Shown here: positions 9,718-22,232 of the stretch, in pieces
How the letters are laid out: each line of letters starts with the position of its first letter
How positions within the stretch are numbered: position 1 is the stretch's first letter
Assembly: GCF_022201045.2 (NCBI RefSeq)
Contig: NC_068558.1
Span: forward strand, 31,267,501 to 31,331,500
Direction of reading: 5' to 3'
DNA length: 64,000 nucleotides
From: Citrus sinensis
Taxonomy: Eukaryota; Streptophyta; Magnoliopsida; Sapindales; Rutaceae
Made by a program: the position numbers and the translations under genes
The notes under the pieces: generated by a model
Told to the model about the DNA's origin: nothing
The model's input: the letters and a program-made list of their open reading frames with translations, nothing else
Database searches by the model: none

Positions 9718-11374
9718 CCTAGCAAGAATTCAAAATTTTCTAATTCATATGTTGCTAGACACTTACCTTCACTCTTTATTTTAGAATCTTCACTTATTTC
9801 TGCTAATTCAAGTAATGCATCTCTTATTTGTGGAGCTTGAAATCTGATTGCTTTTACACTTTCAATTCGACTTTCCCAACGTGTTTGTGACAATGATTTA
9901 ACAGTCAAATTGGGTACATGTTCTTGCAAAAATTTCCATCGCTTTGTTGAAGAAGAAAATAATGAATAAATACGTTGCACAACTCCAAAAAATGAACTAG
10001 CTCTAGAACAAGAATTAGCCATATCACAAAGCACTAAATTAAGATTATGATAATCACATGATGTATAAAATGCTCTAGGATTAATTTCTAGTAATCTTTT
10101 TTGTACACCTTGATTTCTTTCCTTTCATATTAGAACCATTATCATATCCTTGTCCTCTTACATCATCAATGTCAAGTTCAAGAGTTTTTATGGCATCTAT
10201 GAGTTCATTAGAAATGCCTTTTCCACTAGAGTCATCAACTTTTAAAAATCCTAAAAAAAAAATCTTCTATTTTCATTGGATCCATTGAAATATCTACACA
10301 TCTCAATACAATAGACATTTGTTCTTGGTGGCTTGTATCTGGAGTACAATCAAGTATAACTGAGAAATGTTTTGCTTCTTTAATTTTCTTAATTATTGAA
10401 TTTTTTACTTCCACTCCTCATATTTGTATCAATTCATTTTGTATGTTATGCCCAAGGTAATGATTATGAATTTCACCATTTTTAATACGATGTATATGTT
10501 CTTGCATTGTTGGATCAAATTCTGCAATCATTTCAATTAAACTCAAAAAGTTTCCATTACTCTCTTGGTATATCTTCTCGTTCTTTCCACGAAATGCTAA
10601 ATTATTCTTTGCAAGATTCTTTACAACAACAATAATTCTTATTAGTTCTTTTTCCCAATGATCTCTTTCCTTATTGATTTCTTCTTGAATATCTTTGTCA
10701 ATTGTTCTTTTCTTCAATAATCTTTCTTCTAATTCAACCCACATATTCATATTAGTGATATGTTTAGTGCTGGTTTCATGATTTTTAAGTTTAACACTAA
10801 GGTATTTCCAATCATTAGTTCTTTCATTACTTAGTTGACTTTTATTAGAGTTTGCATTCAATAATTTGCAACAAAAACAATAAACTTTATCAAAATCTTT
10901 CGAATATACTTGCCATCTTCGATTATATTTTTCTCCATTGGGTAATGTTTTAATGTAATATGTAGTAGAAAAATGCCTAGAAAATTCATCCTTTGGAAAA
11001 ATTAAATTATTCTCTCTAATTGGACCTTTCTCTACAAGTAAATCTCTTAATTTTGTATCTATATTTTCCCATCTACCAGGATCATAAATATTATTTGGAA
11101 AATGGAACTCTCCTAGATCTTCAGTTTCATCTCTAATTTCACTTTCATTCTGATTATTATTATTATCTTCGGTGTCATTTTTATCATTAGACACTTCATC
11201 ATCTACTAATTCAACTTGAGTTTTTTCAATTACTAATTCTTCACTCAAATTCACATTTTTTTCATCACTCCTAACAAACTTATCAAGGGCTCCTTTTTGT
11301 GATTCAACTAGCTATTCTATTCTTTTCTTTTTTTGCACTTTTTGATATCCCAGTTCATATTTTCTTGTAAACAT
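9718..11374 (-). pseudogene. hAT transposase (TTF zinc finger + DUF4371), broken
   Basis: Read from an ATG at 11,374: an N-terminus (MFTRKYELGYQKVQKKK, then a stop, then LVESQKGALDKF), an acidic stretch, the TTF-type zinc finger (VYCFCCKLL ... HETSTKHI) and the DUF4371 RNase-H-like core in shifting frames ([72 protein letters not shown]). It stops at NFEFLLG where the LTR fragment begins, so the C-terminal dimerisation domain is lost. At least one stop and two frame breaks make it dead. The protein type is that called zinc finger MYM-type 1-like in plants. Confidence 0.85.
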
Positions 11375-12118
11375 TATTTATTATTGAAATAGAATAATAA
11401 TAAAGCAAGCACACAATTATGCTAGGTAAATTAAATGAAAACAAGTGAATACAAGAATATGTATAAGAAAAAATAGCACAAATAAATAATAGGGATTCAA
11501 GAGAATAGAAAGATAAAACCTAGAACTTTGAACTTAAATCACAAATTAACTTTAATTTTGAGATTGTGGCAATGTGGCTTTCAACGGTAGTTGGGAGCAA
11601 TAATCAATGGCTAGAGAAAAAAAAAAGTTGCAGTAGAGAAAATTATTTTTTTATTTTTTTTTCTTGTAGACATGTTTCTTTTGCTTTTGGAGTAATTCAC
11701 TTTTTTTTAATGGGGAGTAATTCACTTAAGTATGAAAATTAGGTGAATTCCAAATGCAATATATAACTATCAAATTTGAACGTTATTTCTTGAAAATACA
11801 ATAATATTTATTAATCAGATTTTAAGTGCACTCAACTAGCTAATATGAACGTTTATTTTTTGAAAATGTAATAACATTTATTAGCCTAAATCTAAATGCA
11901 ATCAAAAGCTTCCAGTTTGAAAATTTTTAAGTCTTATCCATTATTTTTAGTTGGAATCTTTTAATTAATATTTAATATGGTTTACCTTATTTAAAACAAA
12001 TTAATTATTATCAATTAAATTTAAAAAATTAAAAAATTAATATCCCAAATTTGGGGCCTTCATCGTGGCGGGGGCCCTAGGCAACCGCCTAAGTTGCCTA
12101 GGGTACAAACCGCCTCTG
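9718..12118 (-). mobile_element. hAT element, right end intact, left end lost
   Basis: The element carries the transposase above. Its 5' end (minus strand) is CAGAGGCGG at 12,118, a form of the hAT terminal repeat. A perfect subterminal palindrome (ccctaggcaac ... gttgcctaggg, 12,075-12,103) follows. The 3' terminal repeat and both target duplications cannot be verified because the left part ends at the LTR fragment at 9,717. Positions 11,375-12,060 are non-coding and AT-rich. Confidence 0.75.
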
Positions 12119-12368
12119 GACATATTTATAGTTTTTTATATTTTTTTATACTATTTGTAAATTTAAAATTATCACAAGTTTTTTCCTCATTTAATTACAA
12201 TTTTATCTTCTTCTTTTTTAATTTTTTAATTATTTTTTACATTAAAAACAAATAAAAATGTAATTTTTATTATATTAACCGGTTAAAAACCGGTTGTACC
12301 GGTTGCATGCCAACGCTGTATGAGATACACGCTGCATGGTAGGTTGACTGTTAATTTCAACGTACATC
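12119..12368. other. Intergenic, P450 3' side
   Basis: AT-rich. Three copies of the hexamer core accggtt lie between 12,277 and 12,307. The 3' UTR of the P450 gene (minus strand) must lie here. Confidence 0.5.
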
Positions 12369-14984
12369 CTAATTTAGGATACTAGGAGCACAACGTGCAA
12401 CTGGTACACACACAAGATCCTGTGCTCTTGGAGATGCTAATCCTGGGCGTTCAGTCATATCAACCACACCATCCGGACTCGTTACTTTGAAATTGAAGCA
12501 CTGAATCATAGCTGCTAGAGTTGCTGGCAACTCTTGCATGGCTAAAGAAAGGCCAGGGCAGCCTCTTCTCCCAGTTCCAAATGGCAGGAATTGGTAATGC
12601 AATCCCTTAACGTCAATCTCACTATTTGACTGTGATAAGAACCGTTCTGGCTGAAATTCCAATGGGTTCTTCCAAATTTTGGGGTCCCTACCCATGGACC
12701 AAAGGTTCACAAACAACACAGTGTCTTTAGGAATTACGTAGTTGCCAATTTTACAGTCTTCTACTGCTTTCCTGCTAATCAATGGAATTGGTGGATGAAT
12801 CCGCAATGATTCTTTAATGATGGCTTGAATATAGGGGAGATGAGGAACGTCAGATTCTTGAACAAGCCTGTTTCTTCCCACAACTTGATCAAGCTCTTGC
12901 TGTGCTTCCTGAAGCACCATTGGATGGTTTATGAGCTCTGCCAATGACCATTCCAATGACGTGGATGAAGTATCTGTGCCAGCAGTGAGGAAATCCTGGA
13001 CAGATAGCAACAAAGATGCTACATATTAGGTAAAAAAAATCTAAAAAAACATATGTGTTGCTTCCTATTAATCAAAAGCAACAAGACATTGTTAGAACAA
13101 GGAGATTCATTGTTATAAAGTTAAGATTTATTTGTTTATTATTTAATTTTTTATGTTAGCGTTTTCAAATTGATGCTTGTGTTAAAGATTTGATTTATGG
13201 TCTATTTGGTATTATTATTGCGAAAGTTGTAACTTAAAAATCATGGCAAACACTTGTAGTTATGAATTTTGGTTAAGACAGTTTTATCCACTAATTATTT
13301 GATTAAAAAAAGTTAATATATTTACTAATTTTGTCACAAATATATTTAAAATTGTATTTATGTCAAATTTTATTTCAAAGCTATAATTTCTTTTTGACAC
13401 CTCATGACCTCAATATTAAACAAATCTTTGATTAGATATGAGACCTCTAATAGACTTAGATCAAATTCACATTTAAGATGTGGTAGCTACTAAATAGGTC
13501 GATAGGAATAAGAGCACCAAAATGCAAATAATTACTCAAAATTGTTTTAAAAGTATTATACCATTTTCACCATCAATTGCATTAATGACACTAAAATAAT
13601 TAATGCGTTGATGCCACATCAATGAAGACATAGGGTACAATTGACAATATATATTAGTTAAATATAAATGGCTATTTTTAAAGATGATGTTAAAAAGAGA
13701 CAAATATAGGTAATTAAGAAGCAACTTTTGGGGGACATCTTTGTAAAATTAAATATAGGTAATATGAATCCCGTAGCTTTCGAACCGCAAAAAATAGAAA
13801 AAGAAACCAAAGTATTTTCCTAAACAAATGAACAGAGACCTTATTTACCTAATAATAATAATAATAAATAATAGTCTTACTAAGTTACATCCACTATAAT
13901 TTACATGAACTTAAGATTTTTTTTTAATATCACTCAATTATTACTTGTCAAACAATAAAAACTTATAGAAAATTAATTTTGAGTAAGTTGTAAGATAAAA
14001 ACAATGTAACTTAGCAGCCGTAACAAAAACACTAATAACAGTAAAAATAAATAAACAAACAAATAAATAAATAAATAAAGCATGTGAAACTGGACTTACC
14101 ACACATAGGGCTTTGACGTGATCTCTAGTTAACTTGATCTCCGAATTCTGATTCTCCAGAACATCGAGCAAAATATCAAGCAAATCCTTCACTTTCTCCT
14201 CACTTTCCTTCTTCTCCTTCCTTAATTTTTCACGATTTGTTATGATATTCTCCAGCTGCGAATCGTACCGTCGATGAATATCCTTGAATCTCCTGTTAAA
14301 ACCCTGAATATCAAAGCTTTTGAAAATCCAAATAATGTCAGAGATATTAAACTCGCCAAAAATTTCAGTCACTTCACGAGCCAGGGTTCTACACTCTTCA
14401 GCCTGGCCCCCCTTTCCTGAACATCTAATGCTCAACATCATTTGAGATATTATATTGTTTGCAAATCTCAACAATTCATCTGTAATATTAACACTTTGGC
14501 CAGATTTAGACTTCTCAAATAGAAACCGAATAAGCTCGCGCAACTCATTTGTTCGAACAGGTAGAAACTGGTGAAGGGTTCTGCTGCCCAAGAGCTCAAC
14601 TGCGGACAGCTTTTTCATGAATTGCCAATATGGGCCATAGGGAGCGAAAGCAAAAGAAGAGTTATATGTAAGGCATTCAATGGCGGCAGAGCTTTTCCGG
14701 CCGGTAAAAGTAACATCATTTGTTTTGAGAAGCTCTTTGGTTACATCAGGACAAGAAGTTACAACACCTAGGACAGAGCCTATGCGTACGGACATCAAGG
14801 GGCCATAACGAGTTGAAAGCTTGTGAAAAGAATGGTGAAGGGAAGGGCCGAGGAGATGGAGGTGCCCGACGATCGGCAAGGCCCACGGGCTCGGTGGCAG
14901 TCGCCGTGAGTGTTTGATGGCTTTCAGCACTAGGGCGGACAAGATGAAGAGGGAAGCATAAAAAATCAGTGGTTGAAGTGCCAT
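12369..14984 (-). CDS. Cytochrome P450, CYP93-like (possible flavone synthase II type)
   Basis: Two exons, 14,984-14,100 and 12,995-12,369, join in phase 0 across a 1,104-bp GT-AG intron to give 503 residues, normal for a plant microsomal P450. Visible parts: N-terminal membrane anchor (residues 4-22), proline hinge [13 protein letters not shown]-helix oxygen-binding AGTDTSS (300-306), ExxR as KESLR (E357, R360), PERF (411-414) and the haem loop [10 protein letters not shown] with ligand Cys441. The intron position and the end motif [22 protein letters not shown] fit CYP93. Family members oxidise flavonoids and related substrates on the ER. CYP93B (flavone synthase II) seems closest by eye, but the substrate is inference. 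I see no defects. Confidence 0.9.
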
Positions 14985-15042
14985 GGCTAGAAAAGATCTC
15001 TAGGCTTCTTGGTCACTGCCATTGAGATGAGTGGACAACATG

Positions 15043-15052
15043 CATTTATAGA
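15043..15052 (-). promoter_or_regulatory. TATA box of the P450 gene
   Basis: tctataaatg on the minus strand lies about 60 bp upstream of the ATG at 14,984, a normal spacing for a short 5' leader. Confidence 0.65.
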
Positions 15053-15705
15053 TGCTTCAATAATGGGAAATTTCAGCAACGTGCTTAATGTTGTTTTAAA
15101 TGTAATGAACTTTGGTAAATATTAATATTTTTTGCGAACGCACTAATTGACCGGAGCTGGCTACGTTACAGCTTCTGTACCTTACAGACCAGGTTAGCCA
15201 TGAAATAACTGATGACTATGAAATAAGGTAATTGCTAAGTTACTGTTCGTGTAACTTATACCTTTTGAAATGTGGGCACATTGGCAACTTTGAAGAGAGT
15301 GCCGGTGCTTACCTCACTTATTCAATCAGTAATTTCAATCGTTAAATTTACCAACTTTTCATGGAACGGCTCGTTAGAATAATGACAAAAAGTGTGGTCC
15401 GGTACAACATAGCCGGATCCGATTGACTAATTGGTAAGTTGGTCTCTCTCATTACATTCAAATAATGCAAACGGCAGAGCACTCCCTTCAAATCAGATGT
15501 GACTTTGATATCTTATCTTCATGATTTAGAAATAAGGTGGGATTTCGTTTTCTTTTTTTATTAATATTTTAATATAATTTTGGGGCCAGCCAATGAAGAG
15601 AAAATGGTAAGTGAATGAAAACGGCAGCAAGTGGCTGCCGTTTCTGTCTTCATTTTGTAGTTCTGGTGTTCAGCTATGATTTTTCTTAAAATAGCATAAC
15701 TCTTC
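15053..15705. other. Intergenic, upstream of the P450
   Basis: No gene. Short palindromic stretches around ttacag/ctgtaac occur at 15,165-15,190, and the same theme returns at 17,480-17,610. 15,193-15,230 (ggttagccatg...aactgatgactatgaaata) is an imperfect inverted match to 15,995-16,045, possibly the ends of an old DNA transposon. Confidence 0.4.
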
Positions 15706-15957
15706 TCTCAGTTCAAATAGCATGGAGGTAGTTAATTTAGCCAATAATGAAACCAGCAGCAGAAAGGAGATCTTGTGGAATATCTCAGAAATCCAAGAAT
15801 GCAAGGCAGGGTTCCAATCGATTCAAATCCAAGATGTTGTAATAAATTTGCTACTCTCTAGCTAAAAGAGCTTTGATCTGACATGTGGTTAGAAACCCCT
15901 ATGTACTGACTTGTTTCAGTTTCTTTTGATTGAATGAAAGTTTCTTTTCAAAAAAAA
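15706..15957 (+). mobile_element. 5'-truncated LINE tail or similar retroposed sequence
   Basis: About 250 bp ending in an A-run (cttttcaaaaaaaaa). It is flanked by near-identical target duplications, aaatagcataactcttc at 15,688 and aaatagcagaactcttc at 15,958 (one mismatch). The end ...gaatgaaagtttcttttc-A(n) resembles plant L1-type 3' ends. Nothing coding remains, so the family is inference. Confidence 0.65.
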
Positions 15958-16507
15958 AAATAGCAGAACTCTTCAATTATTGCAACTTTCAATTATTTCA
16001 TAGTCAGTTATTGCGGCTATATTGCCATAGCTAACCTAAAAGTTGGATCTGACTAGAACTACCTATCTTCAGTCTTTTACCTGTTAGTCTCTTGTTTGAC
16101 ATTTTGGTTGTTGGTACTCATTTATGCACTCCGTTAATTGCAATTTCATTTACTTGTAAGTCAAATTATTATTTTTAATTCTCTTTATTTTCATATGGAG
16201 CATGAGCTCATGTCGTATGAAGAAAATAAAGATTTAAATGTGGTCTTAATTGATAAATCAAATTCCTAGGATGCATTGTTTCTATGTTTGTCCTACATCT
16301 TCATTAACTACTATGATGTGGGGGTTTGGTTTGGGAAATCACGTATTTCCGGCAAAATTAGCAGAGTTTGCCTTCAGGTCAAGTAATACTATTTGGGCCA
16401 GTGCATGGTAACTTAACATATTATCAAGTTAGGTTTGACCAAAAAGATACTGAATTTGACTCCCTTAAAAGTGAATGCACGCGAAGCGAAATTCGAGGCT
16501 TGTCTTT

Positions 16508-16730
16508 TTTTTTTTTTTTAACCACGAGGTATCATAGGAAGGGCTCCAACTGTAGGATGCACCTTTATATCCGTATCACAACTCAGACTAGAAGTTCCCG
16601 CTCGAATCGGGAGGCACAGGTTCTCCCAACAAAGACGACTTCCCTACGACTCGAACTGAGGAGCAAACTCAGTCAAGCCACTTAAGGGGACTCCATTGCC
16701 AGTGAAGCCAATACTTTATTGGTAAATTTA
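16508..16730 (-). mobile_element. SINE (family A), minus orientation
   Basis: The sequence begins with a T-run (the A-tail on the minus strand). The minus-strand head has ggctt-cactggcaatgg-agtccccttaagtgg and a B-box-like agttcgagtcg. Flanking 12-bp duplications aggcttgtcttt sit at 16,496-16,507 and 16,731-16,742. It matches the plus-strand copy at 40,574-40,787 along its whole length. Confidence 0.85.
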
Positions 16731-16742
16731 AGGCTTGTCTTT

Positions 16743-17860
16743 GATCTATATAAATGCCAAAAAGATGAGGTTTTCTTTTTTAAGTTACACTCCAATGTAT
16801 TGATATATACAATAACATAAATTTACTCATAAATCAATTCTGTGATATAATTTCGATGTTAAGATTTAAAATGAATTGTTTCTATTTTTAAATATTTAAA
16901 ACAATTAATTTCCAAAATACTCACAAAATGACTCAAACTTTTAATCTTGAGAATGAAATGAGAAGTGCCTAAAGGCCAGTTTGGTAATACTATAATTTTT
17001 AAATTAATTATTGTTAACTATGCTGTAAAAATAATTAGATGTGAAGAGAATCAGTTAAATGTTTGGTAAAATTTATTTTTAAAAATACTGAGAGTTTTAA
17101 AAGCAGTCATATATAAATGCTAAATTTTATATTTAAACTGTTATAAGAATATAAATATTAGATTGGATATAATGTTGAATAAAATTTATTTTACATATTT
17201 ATAAATATGTGTATAAAATATTTTTTATTTTGTATATAATAATTGATAACTAAAATAAACATTATATAATATTAATTTTAAGTATAAAAATGATTTTTAG
17301 AATCAAATTTTAAAAAATTACTCCATTTCAATTTTTCAAAATTCGTTGTAGGATGAGACAATTTTACTAAAAATAATTTCTAAAAAAATTCATTAAAAAC
17401 TGAAATTAACATTTAACTTTTTTAAAAGGAATCCCAAACGAGTTCTAAAAGTGCTACTTCACATCCTACACGTGGGTGCTGCTAAGTTACAGATTATATA
17501 ACTTACAGCTCACCCAAAACAAATTTTACACAACTCGTGAATCGTTTGAATAGCAACACTTAGAGGTGTAAAGAAATTGGGTGGTTGTATGTTACAGATT
17601 CTGTAACATAGAATGGTCCCCGACATGTGGGTCCGAATTGTTGAACATTAATTGTTGACAGTCATCACTAAGCATTTCAAAAGAAAGAATATAATTGACC
17701 CACGACATCACTACACAGCACTGATAGCAACAAAAAAATTGACCCGTGTACCCTAATAACACCATTCATGACCACACTGAATCCTCCACAAATTTGGGAG
17801 ATCTTGCCCTTTGTATATGGACATTGTTTCACCACGCAGCGCAATTATAGCGTAGTCATT
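16743..17860. other. AT-rich intergenic DNA
   Basis: No gene or clear element. 17,460-17,610 holds the short palindrome gttacagattctgtaac and related ttacag motifs also seen near 15,170. Confidence 0.4.
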
Positions 17861-18768
17861 AGAGCTATTCATTACATCCACTGGATATGAAATGTTTGGT
17901 CAAGTGAGCATTAGGTAGATTAAACAACCTAACAATAATTGACACATTATTCTATCTTGTAAATCTTTGCCTTCATGTGTGCACAATTTTGCATTGACTT
18001 CCATTAGAGTTGAGATTGGTTTGTATTCCAAAATTTCAAACTTTTTCAGCAAGTCTTTGGCATATTTCTGTTGGCAAAGAAATATCCCTTCTTTTGTTTG
18101 ATCAACCTCTAGACTAAAGAAATGCTTAAGCTGATCAAGTTCTTTCATCTGAAAGCGAACATATAAGTTCTCTCTTGTTCGTTGAATCTCTTCTTCACCA
18201 TCACCTGTAAGAATCAAATCATCGACATACACCAATATAGTTGCAAACTTTCCTTTACCAACATTTACGAATAGGCTAGAATTTGGAAATGCCACTGAAT
18301 AAACCACTCTAAGTTAAAAATTCAGCAAACTTACCATATCATGCCCTTAATGCTTCCTTTAAACTGCAAAGTGCCTTTATCAGCTTACAAACATATTCCA
18401 GATAAACTTTGTTCTCAAATCCTCTAGGCGGTTCATGTAGATCTCCTAATCCAATTCTCTATGTAGAAAGGCAATTTTACATCCATCTGCCACAATTTTC
18501 ATTCATCGCTGGCTGGAAGTACAGGTAGGACTCTTACTGTTGTAAGCTTTGCCACCAAACTGAACGTTTCATCATAGTCTATCCCGTATTATTGTGAGAA
18601 TCCTTGAACTATCAACCAAATTTTGCACATTTCAATTGAAATATCTGAGCGCTTCTTAATCCTATACATTGATTTGTAAGATATTGGTTTTACATTCTTT
18701 GGTTTTGGAACCGGATCCTAAGTCTGATTTTGCTTAAGTGCGAAGATTTCTTCCTTTATTGCCTTCAT
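17861..18768 (-). pseudogene. Reverse transcriptase end of the copia element
   Basis: The open piece 18,307-17,900 reads [10 protein letters not shown] (catalytic YVDD), then [15 protein letters not shown] and [13 protein letters not shown], ending LIYLMLT. A stop follows, after which PNISYPVDVMN can still be read. Upstream 18,310-18,768 contains degenerate RT sequence in other frames, including KEEIFALKQNQT at the MITE border. Confidence 0.8.
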
Positions 18769-19412
18769 TTAGGGGTGCTTACGAATCAAATTTTGTGGAT
18801 TAGGCATCAATCTATATTCAATCCACAATTTTGTGGATTATAAATTTTCAATCCTTGAATTGGTGAAATCAAATCCAATTATAATACATACATCTGCAAA
18901 TCAGATGTGAATTTAACTCAATCTATATTCAATCCATTATTTTGTGGATTGGTTTGTAAATTAAAATTTTTTCATTTTGTCCAATCTATGAACTAATTAA
19001 ATAAAAAATCTAATATAAAAATAATTTTATTACCAATCAAATTCAAAATTGAATAGATTTAAATAAATTTATTATTTAAATAAATGTAGAATAATATATC
19101 CAAAGTTTCAAAATATAACACACTGAATAGACAAGATCACATTTGCTTAGATCAATACATGAAAATTAACTATTTAGGAAGCTATATTTGTTTATTTAGA
19201 TATCCGACTACTTAATTTTTTATTTTTTATTATTATTGGATAAGATATAATATGGCGTTGACATAACTATATTTTAACTTACTTATTCATTATTAAGTAG
19301 TAATGCCATATTCACAAGTTTTATTTTTAATTAAATATTTTTTTTGTGGATTCGCAGATTTTTGCAGATCAGATAGATTGAGTGGATCGGATTAGATTCT
19401 GAACACCCCTAT
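18769..19412. mobile_element. hAT-type MITE nested in the copia element
   Basis: It is 644 bp with short terminal repeats, aggggtg at the left (18,771) and cacccct at the right (19,404-19,410). The flanks gccttcat (18,761-18,768) and ggcttcat (19,413-19,420) form an 8-bp duplication with one mismatch. Removing the insert restores the reading through the copia RT, which fixes the insertion point. The interior repeats tcaatctatattcaatcca twice and has no coding capacity. Confidence 0.85.
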
Positions 19413-19844
19413 GGCTTCATCCAATGAAAATTCTTTACTGTTTCTTCAAATGTCTTAGGTTCTTTTATTTTTTTCTTCTTCTGTAACTACTCTATTAGCA
19501 TACTTGAGATTTGGCTTTCTCACACTTTTGGATCTTTTAAGTTGAGATTCAAGAGTTCTTGATTCTGGTTTACTTGGTTCTTCATCTTCAATAGGGCTCT
19601 GGTAAAGACATGTCTTCCAAGGATTTTACGCCTCATCATGCTCGATATCATCATCCCTTGGATCATCAAAATCTTCATGTTCTTCTTAGCTTCGGTGAAT
19701 TTTGGAAATTCATTCCTTCATTTGATCTTTAATTTCTTTTAAATCTGATAGCTCTTCTTTTTCTAAAGATCACCATAAAGATGTTTCGTAAAACACCAGG
19801 TTTTGTGTTGTGTAGCACCATCTACTAGGAAGATCACAATATCT

Positions 19845-20758
19845 TCACATTTTCCTCTGGCAATCATACTCGAGAAAGACACAATGAACCACTTTCTTGT
19901 TAAATTTGCTTCGTAAATAGCTTGGCACGAAGACATAGCACACACAATCGAATACACCAAAGTGGCTAATTGTAGGATTCACATTCCACAACTTCTTATA
20001 AGGTGATATAAGCCCTAGTTTGGGTTGCGGAAGTAAATTGATCACGTAAGCTGCCATCTTTATAACTTCGGCCCAAAACCTCCCTGGTACATTCTTCGCA
20101 TGTATCATACTCCGACAAACCTTCGTTAGATACAGGTTCTTTCATTTTACTATGCCGTTCTATTGTGATATGTTGGCATAAGTGAACTGATAATGTATCT
20201 TCTAGTCTTAAAGATATTGGGTAAACATATGTGATATATACTCTCCTCTATTGTTTGTTCATAGACAACAAACCTTTTTTCCTACTTCTCCTTCTATTAT
20301 GTCTCTAAATTCCTTAAACTTTAAAAAAGTTCAGATTTTTCTTCATTAAAAAAAAGACATAATTGGAGACGTCATCAATAAATGTGACCATGTATCACAT
20401 GTCACTGATAAAAGGTTGCTTGATAGGCCCAAACACGTTAGAATATACCAACTTTATTGTTATATTGCTTTAAACTTCGACTCCTCATATGGGAGTTGGT
20501 GAGCCTTGCCATATTGGCACCGGTACACAACTTGTCTAGTCTCATATTAAATTGAGGTAGACCTCTGAGTATTGACTTATTCATCATAACTTTTAACTTA
20601 TAATAGCTAATATGTCCCAACTGAGCATACCATAAATTTAATCTCTCATTCTTTCGAGTCTTATCTACATAAGTAGACTCTGCTGATAATACATAGACTA
20701 ACTCTAACTTTCTTTCTTCCATAATATATGTCCATGAAATCTTTATGTCTTGATACAC
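19845..20758 (-). pseudogene. GAG-pre-integrase and integrase region of the copia element
   Basis: The piece 20,758-20,438 carries the pre-integrase zinc motif region (LNLWYAQLGHISYYKLKVMM ... LCTGANMA). The piece 20,108-19,845 carries the end of the integrase core (FWAEVIKMAAYVINLLPQ, then NVNPTISHFGVFDCVCYVFVP). Between them the core catalytic region is broken by stops and shifts. Confidence 0.8.
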
Positions 20759-21141
20759 CTAACATTTTGAGGACTAAACAAAATATAGTTGCTTGATAAT
20801 GCTAGTTGTGATACTGAGAATAAGTTTTCTTTATACCTGGACATAATACACATCTTAAAGTGACATTTTGTGTGGATTATATCAAGGTGTAAGAACTGTA
20901 GTGCCAACGTGAGCTATTGGTAGACGCGAGTTATTTGTGGTTATTACCACGCAACCTCTTTTGTATTTAGTCATGTCTTATAGCTTTTTTCTATCATCAG
21001 TCATGTGATTTGAATACCCTAAGTCAATTATCCAATCACTCTCATAGTTAATTTGGCCAGGTATTGCAACTGTAAGAGCTAGCTTCTCTTCCTCAATGGC
21101 GATTGATGCCTCGACTCTTATTTCTCATCATTATCCTTCTT

Positions 21142-22068
21142 CTAATTAGAAGTGGCAGCATTATCCCCCTTGGACTTTTTCTTATACCAGCAAGTTTTCG
21201 CCATATAACCCTTCTTTTCACAATTGTAGCAATTCTCTTCAAACTTTTTCTTTGGCTTGTATTGGGCACCATTGCCGTGTTTTCTTTCTGCTCCCTCAGT
21301 CTGTGAGTTACCTTCTTGTTGATGACCTCTTGACTTATCAACATCTCCTTTAGATCCTCTAACACTATGCTGTCTAAATCGATGTCTTTTCTCATCAATG
21401 AAAAGCATTTCTTTATCATTCTTTACTGAAGCCCCACTCATTTGCTTGTCAATCACTTCTTGATTGGCAAGCAAGTTTTCATATTTCTTAATGGTTGGTT
21501 GAGTTGGCCTACATCGGACAGTTGTAACAAAGCTCCTAAACTCGGGCCTCAAACCACGGACAATAATTCTTTTCATTCTAAATTCAGAAATTGCAACAGT
21601 AGAATCTAACTCAGAAATTTCACGATATAAGGACTTTATGTTGCTGAAGTACTCATTAATTTTCATGTTTCCTTGTGAAATTGATAGTAGCTCATTCTCC
21701 AAAAGTTGTAGCCGCGCGTTGCTCTTCTTTAAAAAAATCATTGCAAAAGTGTCCCAAGCTTCCTTAGGTATTTTAGCTTTTTTTTTATGTTGCAGCATCT
21801 CTTCTTCGATTGTACTCTTGATGGCGAACATGAGCTTTCCAGTTTTAATGTTCCACTTCTTCAAAGCAGCATCCTCGATTAGTGGTTTCACATAATTACT
21901 GCAAACGATCTCCCAAAGGTCTTGGCCTTGTAAATAGGATTCCATCAATATTCTCCATGTATTGAAATTTATGTTGTTGAGCTTTTTGACTCCTCCAACT
22001 ACTTGAATGTCACCTATTATGTTTACAAGACTTTGACAGTGACAAGCAAACTTGATCTTCACCAACAA
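21142..22068 (-). pseudogene. gag of the copia element (UBN2 type)
   Basis: A 308-codon open stretch with the UBN2 gag domain: FNTWRILMESYLQGQDLWEIV, EEMLQHKKKAKIPKEAWDTF, then RLQLLENELLSISQGNMKI. The zinc knuckle reads CYNCEKKGYMAKTC: the histidine of the CCHC box is replaced by tyrosine, so RNA binding is probably lost. This is the best preserved part of the element. The frame is open from its first methionine at 22,068. Confidence 0.85.
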
Positions 22069-22218
22069 ACTTGCAGAGTTTAAAAATCCTCACGATTTAA
22101 TAAAGCTTCAACAAACAATCTTCAATCATCCTCATTGTACTCATACAACTTCTCCATGATAGTTTTTTACTATTGTGAACTTTTGGCATCACTACTACGG
22201 TGGTCCTTGACCAACCAC

Positions 22219-22231
22219 GCTTTGATACCAA
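22219..22231 (-). other. Primer binding site, initiator tRNA-Met type
   Basis: The minus strand reads TTGGTATCAAAGC, one change from the classical TGGTATCAGAGC site of plant copia elements. It starts two bases inside the LTR end at 22,233. Confidence 0.85.
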
Positions 22232-22232
22232 T

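Noticed and set aside
15193-16045. A DNA transposon bounded by imperfect ggttagc(c/t)atg inverted repeats
   Set aside because: The match is only about 40 bp with gaps and there is no target duplication. Kept only as a note in the intergenic entry.
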